NCBI GenBank assembly: GCA_963575745.1
Contig: CAUYUJ010020159.1
Span: 334,371-398,370 of the forward strand
Length of the DNA stretch: 64,000 bases
Origin: Prorocentrum cordatum
Lineage: Eukaryota > Sar > Dinophyceae > Prorocentrales > Prorocentraceae
Reading direction: 5' to 3'
Positions 41,680 to 50,109 of the stretch are shown piece by piece; within the stretch, counting starts at the first letter, position 1; each line of letters starts with the position of its first letter. Under the pieces are notes generated by a model, which was not told the DNA's origin, did not search any database, and saw only the letters and a program-made list of their open reading frames with translations. The position numbers and the translations under genes were made by a program.

Positions 41680-42130
41680 TCTTGGGTGCCTGTCGGGGCC
41701 TCGCTGCAAATTCCTGAAGGGCCTCTTGAAGCCGTGAGATGGATCGTGAACTGGGGGCCTCTTGAAGCCGTGCAGGACGTGGACGCGAGACCTCCCAGAC
41801 GCTTCTTGGAGCCTATTGGGAGGCCTCCTCGGGAGCTTTTGACAGCAGTTAGGGAGCCTCTTGGGGCCTCTCGGGGGTCTCTTGGGCGGAAGCCTCTGGG
41901 GGCCTCTTGGGACCGCCCTGGAGGCTTCTGGGAGGTGACGGGAGCATGTTGGGAGTCGCCCTCCCCAACGAAGTGCTCCACGACCCGTCGTGGCACTCTG
42001 TGGGAGCCCTCTTGGGCCTCCCTTGGACCGTCTTGGGGCCCTTTTGGGGCAACTTTTGGGGCCTCAGAAACGGCAGTGGAGCCTCCCGGGGCGCCTCTTG
42101 GACCGTCTGAAACGCTGTCAGCAGCCGGAG
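41680..42130. repeat. degenerate GCCTCTTGGGG repeats
   Basis: Words like gcctcttgggg, ggagcctc and gaccgtcttgg recur every 10-30 bp. 41421-41680 and 42131-42420 are similar but more degenerate; no gene is seen. Confidence 0.6.
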
Positions 42131-42419
42131 AAGCGACATCGTTGAATATATACATTGTCCAAACAAGATTTGGCGATGTTTGCCTCCTGGGGCCCTCTTG
42201 GGAGGCATCTTGGCGCCCTCTTTGGGCGTCTGTGGGGTCTCGTGGCCCTCGTTGACGTCATCTTGGGGCGTCTTGGAGCGCCCTCGGGGCAATCCGGGCG
42301 GCCTTCAGCTGGCCGTGGCGGCCTCCGCAGCCGCCCGGGAGCCCTCGGGGCCCCCAGAGGCAACCTGGGGCCCCCATGCGCAACCTGCGGTGCCGGGCCA
42401 TGCCCCCCCCTGGCCCACT

Positions 42420-42605
42420 CGGGCCACGCACTCCCTCGATCTCCGCGAGTTGATCCTGCCGTTCTAGAGGCTGCGAGGTCGTCTCTTCCAGGTGCCCCAT
42501 CTGTTCAGACAAGTTCACCTGGACATTCTGCAGCCTATCGATGCCCTCTGCATTCTTGCCTACGCGTGTCTGGGTATCCCCTCGATCCTGCTGAGCTCGC
42601 TCCAC
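42420..42605 (-). CDS. coiled-coil fragment, unknown protein
   Basis: A minus-strand frame reads VGKNAEGIDRLQNVQVNLSE and QMGHLEETTSQPLERQDQLA, a good heptad pattern unlike the repeat-driven frames around it. It resembles the coiled-coil part of a LINE ORF1 protein or any coiled-coil gene fragment. It is short, with no clear start or partner domain. Confidence 0.35.
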
Positions 42606-42699
42606 ACATGTCTAGTGGCTCCAGATGCGAAGGATCGCTTTATCGCGCAAAACTCCGCTACCGGGTCGGGATCCTCGCTGCCAGGCGGAGATGCGTACG

Positions 42700-42884
42700 G
42701 CAGGTTCGTGCCGTGTCGACCTGGGCGTTGGTCCCTGACGCCGCGAGGATCGTTCAACCTTGAACGATCGGCCGCTGCCGCAACGTCCGATCGTTCAACA
42801 TCGATCGATTCTGGGTCGCCGGCGGCGTTCAACCTTGAACGCCCGCGCTGGGGTCGCCGCTGGTCGACACGACGCAAACCTACC
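42700..42884 (+). mobile_element. MITE-like family I, copy 1
   Basis: Left GCAGGTTCGTGCCGTGTCGA, complement of right GGTAGGTTTGCGTCGTGTCG. Interior holds palindromes GTTCAACCTTGAAC and GATCGTTCAA. Other copies: 47590-47775 and 63825-64000. Confidence 0.8.
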
Positions 42885-43041
42885 GTACATTGTTTTCATT
42901 TGCTCTTGAGGTCTATCCTGAAGCTATCCGCCGAATACGATGATCTTGGCGAGGTCGTCTACGTGAGAGGCTCACACGCCTACTGGGGCGTCCTCGCGGG
43001 AACGCTGCTGATCAAGTGCTGGTACGTGTGCGTGGTGATAT

Positions 43042-43122
43042 GATCCACTCCCTGCCTCCCTGCCTCCCTGCCTCCCTGCCTCCCTGCCTCCCTCCCTCCC
43101 TCCCTCCCTCCCTCCCTCCCTG
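43042..43122. repeat. CCTCCCTG and CCTC repeats
   Basis: Octamer CTGCCTCC repeats pass into CCTCCCTC repeats. Confidence 0.9.
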
Positions 43123-43289
43123 AGGCAAATGCCGTTTGCTGCCCACCTGGTCGAGATCCACTCTCTGCATTCGTGGGGCATGAAGGGTTGTGAGCCTCCA
43201 GCGATGTGGATAGCTAGAGGATCAATCATATTCAGTTGCATTACCATTGTGCAAATAATAGCAGCCAGCGTGGATCCGCCAAAGTAAGT

Positions 43290-43535
43290 CATTGCAGGGT
43301 GGAGATGAAGCTATGCGGTGTAAGCTATGCTGTGCGACACTGTGTGAAATATGCTAGTTGAGACTCGGTCGAGTCAACTATGCCGTGTGAGCTGTATTGT
43401 GAGAGCTATGTGGTGTGAGACGTTGTGTGAACTATACGATGTAAACTCTGTGGTGTACACTGTGACGTGTAAATGTTGCAGCGTGGGCTCCGTGATGTGA
43501 GTTATGCGGTCTAAGCTAGATGGTGTATGCTTTGG
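43290..43535. repeat. degenerate minisatellite (GCTATGTGGTGTGA)
   Basis: Words gctatgcggtgtaa, gctatgctgtgcga, actatgccgtgtga, gctatgtggtgtga and similar recur about 15 times. Confidence 0.7.
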
Positions 43536-44084
43536 TGTATCACCCAGCAGCATCAGGGGACCGATCTGCCGCAATTGGGACATCACCACGATGTGTGTGG
43601 TCTTTGGCAATGTGATCAGTAATCGCCAAGTTAGTAAACAAAAAAATCCTGTCGATGATGTACGATACAACTCAGTGAACTGAGTGTCTTCGAAGTTTTA
43701 TTGATGTGGTCAACAGCATCTAGGGATGGCTACGGACCAGCTTCCCCTCCTGTCCTTCCCCCTCCTCCCCCCCAGAGCTGGGGTACTGAGGGAGGGAGGG
43801 AGGGGAGGAAACGTGGAGGGAGGAGAGGAACCAGAAGGACGAAGACAAGGATCGACGACGGCGATGATGATGGATGGCCGACGCCCGACGCCGCCCGACG
43901 CGCCCGGGGCCCTGAATCGTCGCCGTGGCGCGGCGGTGGCCTGCAGGTGGGCTGGCACGATGCGCACGAAGGGCCACCTCGCGACGTCCTCCACCCAGGC
44001 GCGAGCCTGGTCGGGGCCACCCGCAGGAGCGACAAGAAAAAACTGGCCACGGGTGAGAGAGAGAACACAGCGACCTTCGGCCGC
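43536..44084. other. no recognisable gene
   Basis: An 11-base match to the 5' half of the spliced leader lies at 43726-43736 (minus), too short to call. No other feature is evident. Confidence 0.4.
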
Positions 44085-44180
44085 AGCCTACGCCGGCCGC
44101 CAGCCTGGCACTCCGCCTGGAGATGCGGGCACTCACGCGGGACCTCACGCGGGAAGCTTACGAGCGAATGTCGTCAAGAT
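44085..44180 (+). repeat. family R repeat, copy 1 (partial)
   Basis: gcgggcactcacgcggg, cctcacgcggg and agcttacgagcgaatgtcg correspond to parts of 49128-49410 and 60928-61115. Confidence 0.5.
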
Positions 44181-44652
44181 CGCGAGGCACAAGAGCGTGG
44201 GTCAAGAACGTGAGCCCCTTCGCCAAAGGCCCAGGGCCCCATGGAGATACCCAGAACGAGGTGCCATCTGTAGTGGAAGACCTAAGCCCGAAAAACACGA
44301 GGGAACCCTGCAAGCCTAGGGCTGGTCTTGACCCCCGTGCCAACTGTAGTCAGGAACAGGGTCGGAAGATCGCATAGCATCGCCGATTCCAGATAGAGGA
44401 CACATGTGTCAATATGGTTGACCAAAAAAGGACCACCAACCCTCTGGGAGTGGAAATAAGTTAGGAGGGCCAAAAAGATTAGGGATAGGGGGTCTGTTTT
44501 GAGGATGTATCAGACCAAGGCGCCCAGAACTACCATCCCTGATGCGAGGACGGGGACCTCGGTGAGGCCACGTGTCCATCGTGGTATTAGGGTCAGGTTT
44601 TTCGTGGTCGATGACCACATCACGCCACATTGCAGATGCATCTGCGACGCTA

Positions 44653-44720
44653 GAAGAATAACCAAAAACACATAAACATAATCTTCTGGCGTGCTTGCCT
44701 CTTCGAGACGCATGCGACAC
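44653..44720. mobile_element. foldback family B, internally deleted ends
   Basis: ctagaagaata...acacataaacataatcttctggcg followed at once by gcctcttcgag: both outer ends of family B with nearly all of the arms missing. Confidence 0.5.
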
Positions 44721-44914
44721 CTTCCCCCCGTTCAAGTGAGCCAACGGGGAGGCCCGGAGCCCGGCCTGGTCGGCGCATCTTCGGTAGACCAGGAAGCGCA
44801 GCAGCGGGTTGACGATCGCGGGCGGGCGAGCCAGGGCATCGAAGTCCGCCTCGTCGCGGCCCCGCGCGGTCACAAAGTCGAAGGCGATTGATCGGAGGCG
44901 GCTGGGAGGTCCGA

Positions 44915-45108
44915 GCTTCGAAGAAGAAAAAACCACATAAGCATCAACTTTTGGCGCTCCGCGCGGAATTCTTGGATCCGCGCCTGGACCCCCTGGCGGC
45001 GCCTCTGGCGCCGCCCCCGCGCTCCGCGCGCCAGGGAGGGAGGTCCAGCGCGAATCCAAGGAATCCGCGCGGAGCGCCAAAAAATTATGTTTATGTGGAT
45101 TCTTCTAG
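44915..45108. mobile_element. foldback family B, copy B2 (best preserved)
   Basis: Arms longer than 55 bp: left cttcgaagaag, ccacataagcat, TTTTGGCGCTCCGCGCGGAA, ttggatccgcgc; right gcgaatccaaggaa, TCCGCGCGGAGCGCCAAAAA, atgtttatgtgg, attcttctagag. The centre holds ggcgcctctggcgcc. Confidence 0.8.
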
Positions 45109-45357
45109 AGCTGGATCAGCCTAACGACCATCGGCCAAGAGGGGAGGCGCGAGGGTAAAATATGTCAAGCTTGGTGCTTAGGCCCCTCCTGGGATCGAAA
45201 CAAGACAACTTTTCGAGCCGCGCCCAGCCGTGGCGATGAGGGGGGCCCTATTATCATATCGTCTTCTTCGACAAGCGCGGTCCACCACTCGCAAAGTGCC
45301 CACTCGCAAATGGCCTGAATTCACCGCGGTGGACTTACGCTCCATTACATAGAAGGT

Positions 45358-45671
45358 CTATATGTTTTCTGACGTTCGCGAGTAGGCGCTTGGCTCGTAG
45401 TGGAACGCGCTCAAGGACTTCTGCTGGCCAGAACCAAGTCTGGGCCACCTCAGCCCCCCAGCTGGCTCCAAGGCGATGGCCTTGTAGCGCCACTGCTCCG
45501 GGGAGATAGGGCCGGGGGTCCCATCGTAGCCGTAGGACTCCAATATCTTGGGCGCCGCCTGCGAGAGCTTCAGCGCGCAGTCGGTCACCAGCAGTGTGCC
45601 GCTGTCGCGGTGTAAGAACGCAACCTCGGCGAACGTGTCCGTCACGGGCGGCGCCACGTAGAACACCTCCC
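45358..45671 (-). pseudogene. exon or fragment resembling DUF4336 proteins
   Basis: The minus-strand frame reads VFYVAPPVTDTFAEVAFLHR, then DSGTLLVTDCALKL, and further ILESYGYDGTPGPISPEQWR. The string AEVAFLHRDSGTLLVTD is the type of segment I associate with DUF4336, a metallo-beta-lactamase-like family found in plants, algae and bacteria. The function of that family is not well defined. The frame stops at 45358 (SRTSENI). Its 5' side runs into repeat family O at about 45672, so this is an exon or a gene fragment flanked by repeats. Identification is from memory of the family pattern and needs a profile search. Confidence 0.4.
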
Positions 45672-45870
45672 GCATACAGTGGAGGCCAGTCCACGAGGAA
45701 CCTTCCACAAGAAGCCCAACCCTGAGACCCCAGGACGTCCATGGATTGTTGGCGTGGGAACGTCACTCTTTCCATCGCAAAGCCCTCGACACCCAGGAAA
45801 ACCCCAGGGCACCCTGGAGGCAAGAAAGGAGTTTCGTGGCATGGGCCTCCAGTGCATAACACGTCTGCAC
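45672..45870 (+). repeat. dispersed repeat family O, copy 2
   Basis: Matches 3919-4110 (gaagcccaac, ccaggacg, ccatggatt, gtgggaacgtcac). Confidence 0.65.
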
Positions 45871-45884
45871 GAAAACATCATGTG

Positions 45885-46015
45885 CTGGAGCTCCGCGCAA
45901 ATGTTTCGCGGGTCGGCGCCGCCAGGCGCTCCCCCCCCCCCCCCTGGCGCGCGGAGGGCGCCTCCGGGAGGGGTGCCCAGCGCAGATCCGAGCCCGCGCG
46001 GGCTCCTGGAAGCGC
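45885..46015. mobile_element. foldback family B, copy B3
   Basis: ggagctccgcgcaaa on the left, cagcgcagatccgagcccgcgcgggctcc on the right, with ggcgccgccaggcgc and a run of C between. Outer AT-rich ends are missing. Confidence 0.65.
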
Positions 46016-46159
46016 ACGTGTGTGGAGGACCGTGTCCCAGGGGGAGCGGTGGATCTGGATGTGCTGGGGCCCCAGGGGGCGCGGATATGCCACTGCTCCA
46101 GGTTGCGCGCAGCGTCTCGAGCACATGGCAGCTATAACCCACGCGGTCTTGCGTTGCAG

Positions 46160-46301
46160 TTAGGTCGGGCATGTCCCCCTACAGCCGGATTTTAGATGGA
46201 AGAAATCCAAAAATTTTCAAACAACCGTTCAAAAGATCGCCCCAAAACTATGTTTCACTATTTTTGAATATTCTCCCTGTAGAGGGACAGGCCCAGCTTA
46301 A
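46160..46301 (+). mobile_element. MITE family A, copy A9 with perfect 8-bp duplication
   Basis: Left TTAGGTCGGGCATGTCCCCC, right CTGTAGAGGGACAGGCCCAG then CTTAA. Flanks are CGTTGCAG at 46152-46159 and 46302-46309, identical. Confidence 0.9.
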
Positions 46302-46339
46302 CGTTGCAGCCGCACGCGGCCATCCCCGAAGGTGTTTTG

Positions 46340-46428
46340 AGTATTTGTTGTTTGCATTTTTTTATGTTTTGGGAATATTCTAAGTTGTTCGTCCAAAGTC
46401 TGCCTGTAGGAGGGCAGGCCCGACCTAA
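46340..46428 (+). mobile_element. MITE family A, solitary right end A10
   Basis: ttgggaatattc, then gtccaaagtctgcctgtagg and agggcaggcccgacctaa. The sequence reads like an inverted left arm. No matching left end is present nearby. Confidence 0.65.
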
Positions 46429-46589
46429 ACCTGTCCTGACGTACATTCTGACCAGAACTCAAAAAAGATAATCCCACCGTGGTGGCGTGGGCTCGCCAAA
46501 GACGAGCAACAACATCGGTACCTCTCCCTCCCGCGATCTCTTCAGCCGGTTCCCCTCCACACCTTGTAGGGCAGCTCTTCCGCCCACGG

Positions 46590-46684
46590 CGGCTCCGGCC
46601 CTGGAGGCCTCCCTAACGAGGTTCGAGCAGATGGGGTCGAAGAATCGCGCACATCCCCGATGCATACCCGATGCGTCGCCGATA
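46590..46684 (+). repeat. family C repeat
   Basis: ggaggcctccctaacgaggttcgagcagatggggtcg, then gatgcatacccgatgcgtcgccgat. It directly abuts a family B element. Confidence 0.6.
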
Positions 46685-46872
46685 TTAGTACATAAATATA
46701 CACTTTTGGAGCTCCGCGCGGATTTTTTTAATCTGCGCTGGATCCCCCTCCCTGGCGTGCGGAGCGCGCCAGGGGCGGCGCCGGAGGCGCCGCCAGGAGG
46801 GCCCAGCGCAGATCATAGGAATCCACGCGGAGCGCCACAAGTTTATGTTCACGCCGATGTTTCTTCTTCGAG
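46685..46872. mobile_element. foldback family B, copy B4
   Basis: Left acataaatatacacttttgg and ctccgcgcgga; right tccacgcggagcgcc, aagtttatg and gtttcttcttcgag. Centre ggcgccggaggcgcc. Confidence 0.78.
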
Positions 46873-46921
46873 ATACCTCGGCGCGATGCATCGGCGACGC
46901 CGGCAGCACATCTGCGACGAC

Positions 46922-47165
46922 GGTGCGGTGAATCTGCGCCGTGGAAAACATCGGGCTTCTTTCTGGAGTCCCGAAACGGTGCGATGACAGATCGTGCGGT
47001 GACCTCGACTCCCCCAAAGACCTCACCGCACGGTCCGTCACCGCACGGTCTTGGGACCCTGGAGGCCCCTGTCGCCCGAGACATCCTCGGAGAAGGACTC
47101 GAGTCCCAAAACCGTGCGGTGACCCCGAATCCCCACCGACTCACCGCACGGTGTGGTCACCACAC
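46922..47165. repeat. cluster of CCGTGCGGTGA decamers in both orientations
   Basis: ccgtgcggtga or its complement tcaccgcacgg appears about eight times in 245 bp (near 46922, 46993, 47024, 47039, 47112, 47146 and variants), in alternating orientation, with gagtccc words between. No frame is conserved. Confidence 0.75.
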
Positions 47166-47329
47166 CATTTGGGGGCCCCCGACTCTTCACAGCGAGCCGC
47201 CGCTCCGCCTCCGGTCCCCTCGTCGTCGATGCCCGTTCGATGCTGCACCGCAGGCAGCTTGGCCCGGGGGCACGCGCGGCCTCGGCTTGTCGCGTCGCTC
47301 GTCGCTCGAGGCTCGATCCCAAACAGGTG

Positions 47330-47401
47330 CTCCGAAGCGAGCCGCAGCGCCGATGCATCGGCGATGCAGCACGACTGTTCGACCCCGTCCGCTCGAACGC
47401 C
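47330..47401 (-). repeat. family C repeat, inverted copy
   Basis: cgccgatgcatcggcgatgc followed by gaccccgtccgctcgaacgccg, the complement of the family head. It abuts family B copy B5. Confidence 0.6.
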
Positions 47402-47587
47402 GTCTGCAAAAGAAGAAACAGGAGCATAATAATGAACTGTTGGCGCTCCGCTCGGACTTGTTGGATCTGCGCTGGGCCCCTCTGGCGGCGCCTCTGCAGC
47501 AGCCCCTGGCGCGCTCCGCGCGCCAGCGAGGGGGGTCCAGCGCAGATCCATGAAACACGCGCGGAGCGCCAAAAGTTTATGTTTACG
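47402..47587. mobile_element. foldback family B, copy B5
   Basis: Left agaagaaaca, ttggcgctccgctcgga, ttggatctgcgctgg; right ccagcgcagatcca, acgcgcggagcgccaaaag, tttatgtttac. Its right end abuts family I copy 2. Confidence 0.78.
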
Positions 47588-47589
47588 CG

Positions 47590-47775
47590 GCAGGTTCGCG
47601 TTGTGTTGACTCTGGCGTTGGTTCCTGGCACCGCGGGGATCGTTAAAAACTCGCACGATCGGCCCTTTCAAAACGGCCGGATCGTTCAAGGATAGGCCGA
47701 CTCTGGGCCACAGGCGGCGTTCAACCTTGAACGCCCGCGCCGGGAGCGCCGCCTGTCGACACGAGGCGAACCTGC
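47590..47775 (+). mobile_element. MITE-like family I, copy 2
   Basis: Left GCAGGTTCGCGTTGTGTTGA, complement of right GCAGGTTCGCCTCGTGTCGA. The interior GTTCAACCTTGAACGCC is conserved. Confidence 0.8.
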
Positions 47776-47784
47776 TTATCTGCA

Positions 47785-47987
47785 CGAATGAGATGGGCAC
47801 GGAAAGAATGGGCACGATACCGAACAGCAGTTCCTGTCCATCTTGAACAGGATTCGCTGTCCGCGCCGCCGCGGCCTGTGTCCATTTGAGACAGAAGGCC
47901 GCCTGCCCAACAGCGGCCGCTGTTGATTTGGGACAACATTTGTTGTTGGACATTGCCCATTCTTTCGGTACCCATTTCGGGTGTCCA
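47785..47987 (-). mobile_element. MITE-like family M, copy 2
   Basis: Inverted relative to 40904-41108. Termini gatgggcacggaaagaa and ttctttcggtacccatttcgg. Confidence 0.8.
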
Positions 47988-48164
47988 AAGCTTAGGCTTT
48001 GAATTCTTCTTCTGGTCTGGGAGGCCCGGAGGTCCCTGCCCCAGCACGCGGCTGCCGGCCGGCATGGGCAGCGGCTGCGCCTCCTGCCCGGGCGCCACCC
48101 ACACGGCCGCGCGCGGGTAGATGCGCGCAAACTCCGCCAGCGACGCCTGCGAGGGGCAAGGATG

Positions 48165-48292
48165 GGGGAGCCTCCTCCTCCTCCTCCTCCTCCTCCTCCT
48201 CCTCCTCCCTCCTCCTCCCTCCTCCTCCTCTTTCTCCCCCTCCTCCTCCTCCTCCTCCTCCTCCTCCTCCTCCTCCTCCTCCTCCTCCTCCG
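48165..48292. repeat. CTC triplet tract
   Basis: About 125 bp of CTC triplets with CCCTCC interruptions. Confidence 0.9.
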
Positions 48293-48365
48293 GGGCCAGT
48301 TCCGTGGGGCAGACATCGAGCGTGAATCGGCGATACATCGCCGACACATCGGCGAGAGGCCGTCG

Positions 48366-48775
48366 ATGGTGGATCCGCACACCCCTGGCCTGGGCGGGGC
48401 CATCGGCCCCCATCGGCGGTCAATGGGCGGTGACGGGTCGATGCCTCTGCCCCTGAGCGTTAGGAGGCAACTACTGGGAGGTCTTCCTCGGAAAGATTAA
48501 GGAGGATTAGGCCCCAATGGTGGGCTCTTACGCCGAAATGGGCCTCGGATCAAGCGGGATTAAGCCGGATTAAGCGGGATTAGGCGGGATCAAGCCGGAT
48601 GAAGCGTGATAAGGCGGATTCAATTGGATTTCGGACCAGGGCAAAATCGGAATTTGACCTCCCAGGAGTTGCATCCGAATGAGCGCATCCCCCCCTTAAC
48701 ATTGCCCCTGGCGCCTTGTGCTCCAGCGCCGTGGAAGGGACGACCAGGTGGGCCACCTCTTAAAGGAAGGACAGC
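48366..48775. repeat. unassigned sequence with GGATTAAGCC minisatellite
   Basis: At about 48540-48625 the 10-11-bp words ggattaagcc, ggattaagcg, ggattaggcg and ggatcaagcc recur eight or nine times. The rest of the stretch has no recognisable feature. Confidence 0.65.
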
Positions 48776-48912
48776 AAAGCTCGGCGCGGACTTCTCGGAT
48801 CGGCGCTGGAGCCACCTCCCTGGTGCGCGGAGCGCGCCAGGGGCGGCGCCGGAGGCGCCGCCAGGAGGGCCCAGCGCAGATCCAAGAAACCCCGCGCGGA
48901 CCTCCGCTTGTC
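48776..48912. mobile_element. foldback family B, copy B6
   Basis: Left ctcggcgcggac, ggatcggcgctgg; right ccagcgcagatccaag, cgcgcggac. Centre ggcgccggaggcgccgcc, nearly the same as B4. Confidence 0.72.
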
Positions 48913-49127
48913 AATACTTCTGCCGCTCGAGGGAGTGGGCACTCAATGTCACTCCACCACACGGCCAAAAACCTCCTCGAGCCTCGATGCTGGAACCTCG
49001 ATCTCCACGAGGAATTGGCCTCACCCGATGCGGTGACTCCCTCTGGCACAACCCGAACCTCGCCGAGCTCGTCCAGCTCCCGCAGGCACTGCCGGGTCGG
49101 CGAGATCGGCGCGGAGACCCACAACCT

Positions 49128-49410
49128 GCGCGACGATCAAAAACAGGTCTTGCGCTTAGGTCGGGCCTGTCCCCCTGCAGGGGGATTGTGGGCGAAGAAT
49201 TGAAAATACTCAAAACGTATTTCATCGTTTGGCAATTTTAGAGGGCCAGGCCCGACTTAACCTTACGCGAGATGACGAAGAGACCTTACGCGGCGGCTTG
49301 CGCGGGCCGCCCGAGCGGCAACCCACATTGAAAACGAGGGCGCTCACGCGCGGCCTCACGCTGGCCACCGTCGGCGCAGGCGGCCCCATTTTCGCCGGGT
49401 CGCCCGCCTG
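49128..49410 (+). repeat. family R repeat, copy 2, carrying MITE A11
   Basis: cgacgatcaaaaacaggtctt, then the MITE, then ttacgcgagatg.cg, accttacgcggcggctt.cgcg, ccgccc, acattg.aaacgagggcgct. Collinear with 60928-61115, which lacks the MITE. Confidence 0.8.
49156..49260 (+). mobile_element. MITE family A, copy A11, with an empty-site paralogue
   Basis: Left TTAGGTCGGGCCTGTCCCCC, right TTTAGAGGGCCAGGCCCGAC then TTAA. Length 105 bp, so the interior is deleted relative to siblings. Flanks TCTTGCGC and CCTTACGC; the unoccupied paralogue at 60945-60952 reads TCTTACGC, one change from each. Confidence 0.9.
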
Positions 49411-49639
49411 CCGTCCCGCAGCCTCACCGCCGTCATCCGGATGTTCGTGGAGACCGACAGGAGCGCGATGCACTGCTCAAACCCCCAGATCTGCCCGGGC
49501 ACCTCCGATGGAGGCCGGTAGGGGGGCCCGGAAGCGAATCGCTACGTCGGAGCGGCGAGCGACGTGAGTCGGATCGGCGAAGAGCGGCCGCCGAGCCGGG
49601 AAGAGTCGCATCGGCGGACATCGGCAGGCTGGTATGTAT

Positions 49640-49870
49640 GCCTCCGATAAGAGACATCGGGCCCCGAGTCGGAATCCCTGGCCGAGCCGAATCGGAATCG
49701 GAAACCATCGAAATCGAACCGAATCGGAGGAATCGAAACGAGCTGGTATGCTTCCGGTTAAAAAAATCGGCACCCGAATCGGAATCCCTGGTCGACTCGA
49801 GTCGGAATCGGGAACCGTCGAGGTCGGATCGGATCGAATCGGAGGAATCGGAACGAGCCCTGGGCTGGTC
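49640..49870. repeat. GAATCGG-rich tandem duplication
   Basis: Two units of about 112 bp (from about 49655 and 49768) share atcgg.accc, gaatcggaatccctgg, cgagtcggaatcgg and cggaggaatcg.aacgagc. Confidence 0.7.
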
Positions 49871-49973
49871 GAGGCCACGGCAGCTGGCCGCTGGCCTTCG
49901 GGGGAGGGGGCTCCTCGTCACCACGGCTGGACGCACAGGGGGCAGATGATGATGATGAAGAGGAGGAGGAGGA

Positions 49974-49996
49974 TCCGTAGCTCTTTTCGGCTCAAG
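49974..49996 (+). other. spliced-leader relic at 5' end of LINE-2
   Basis: TCCGTAGCTCTTTTCGGCTC followed by AAG. Compared with DinoSL it has CA changed to TC and one extra C. It is preceded by ATG and GAG triplets and followed by a leader of about 113 bp before the LINE-2 ORF1 start. Confidence 0.75.
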
Positions 49997-50109
49997 GCTG
50001 AACTTTGTGAAGGGCTAGAGACGCCTGGGGATCAGCGATTAACTTTGGCCCGCGGAACGATCGCCCTCAGACGCGCCTTTCTCTTGGACACGGCTTTCCC
50101 TGGGCAGCC

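Noticed and set aside
43726-43736. Eleven-base match to the 5' half of the spliced leader (minus strand)
   Set aside because: The match stops at CCAT; the rest differs completely. It may be chance or a very short remnant, too weak to list as a feature.
46600-46640. Possible tRNA T-arm (gaggttcgagcag)
   Set aside because: No acceptor, D or anticodon stems can be drawn around it; the segment belongs to repeat family C.
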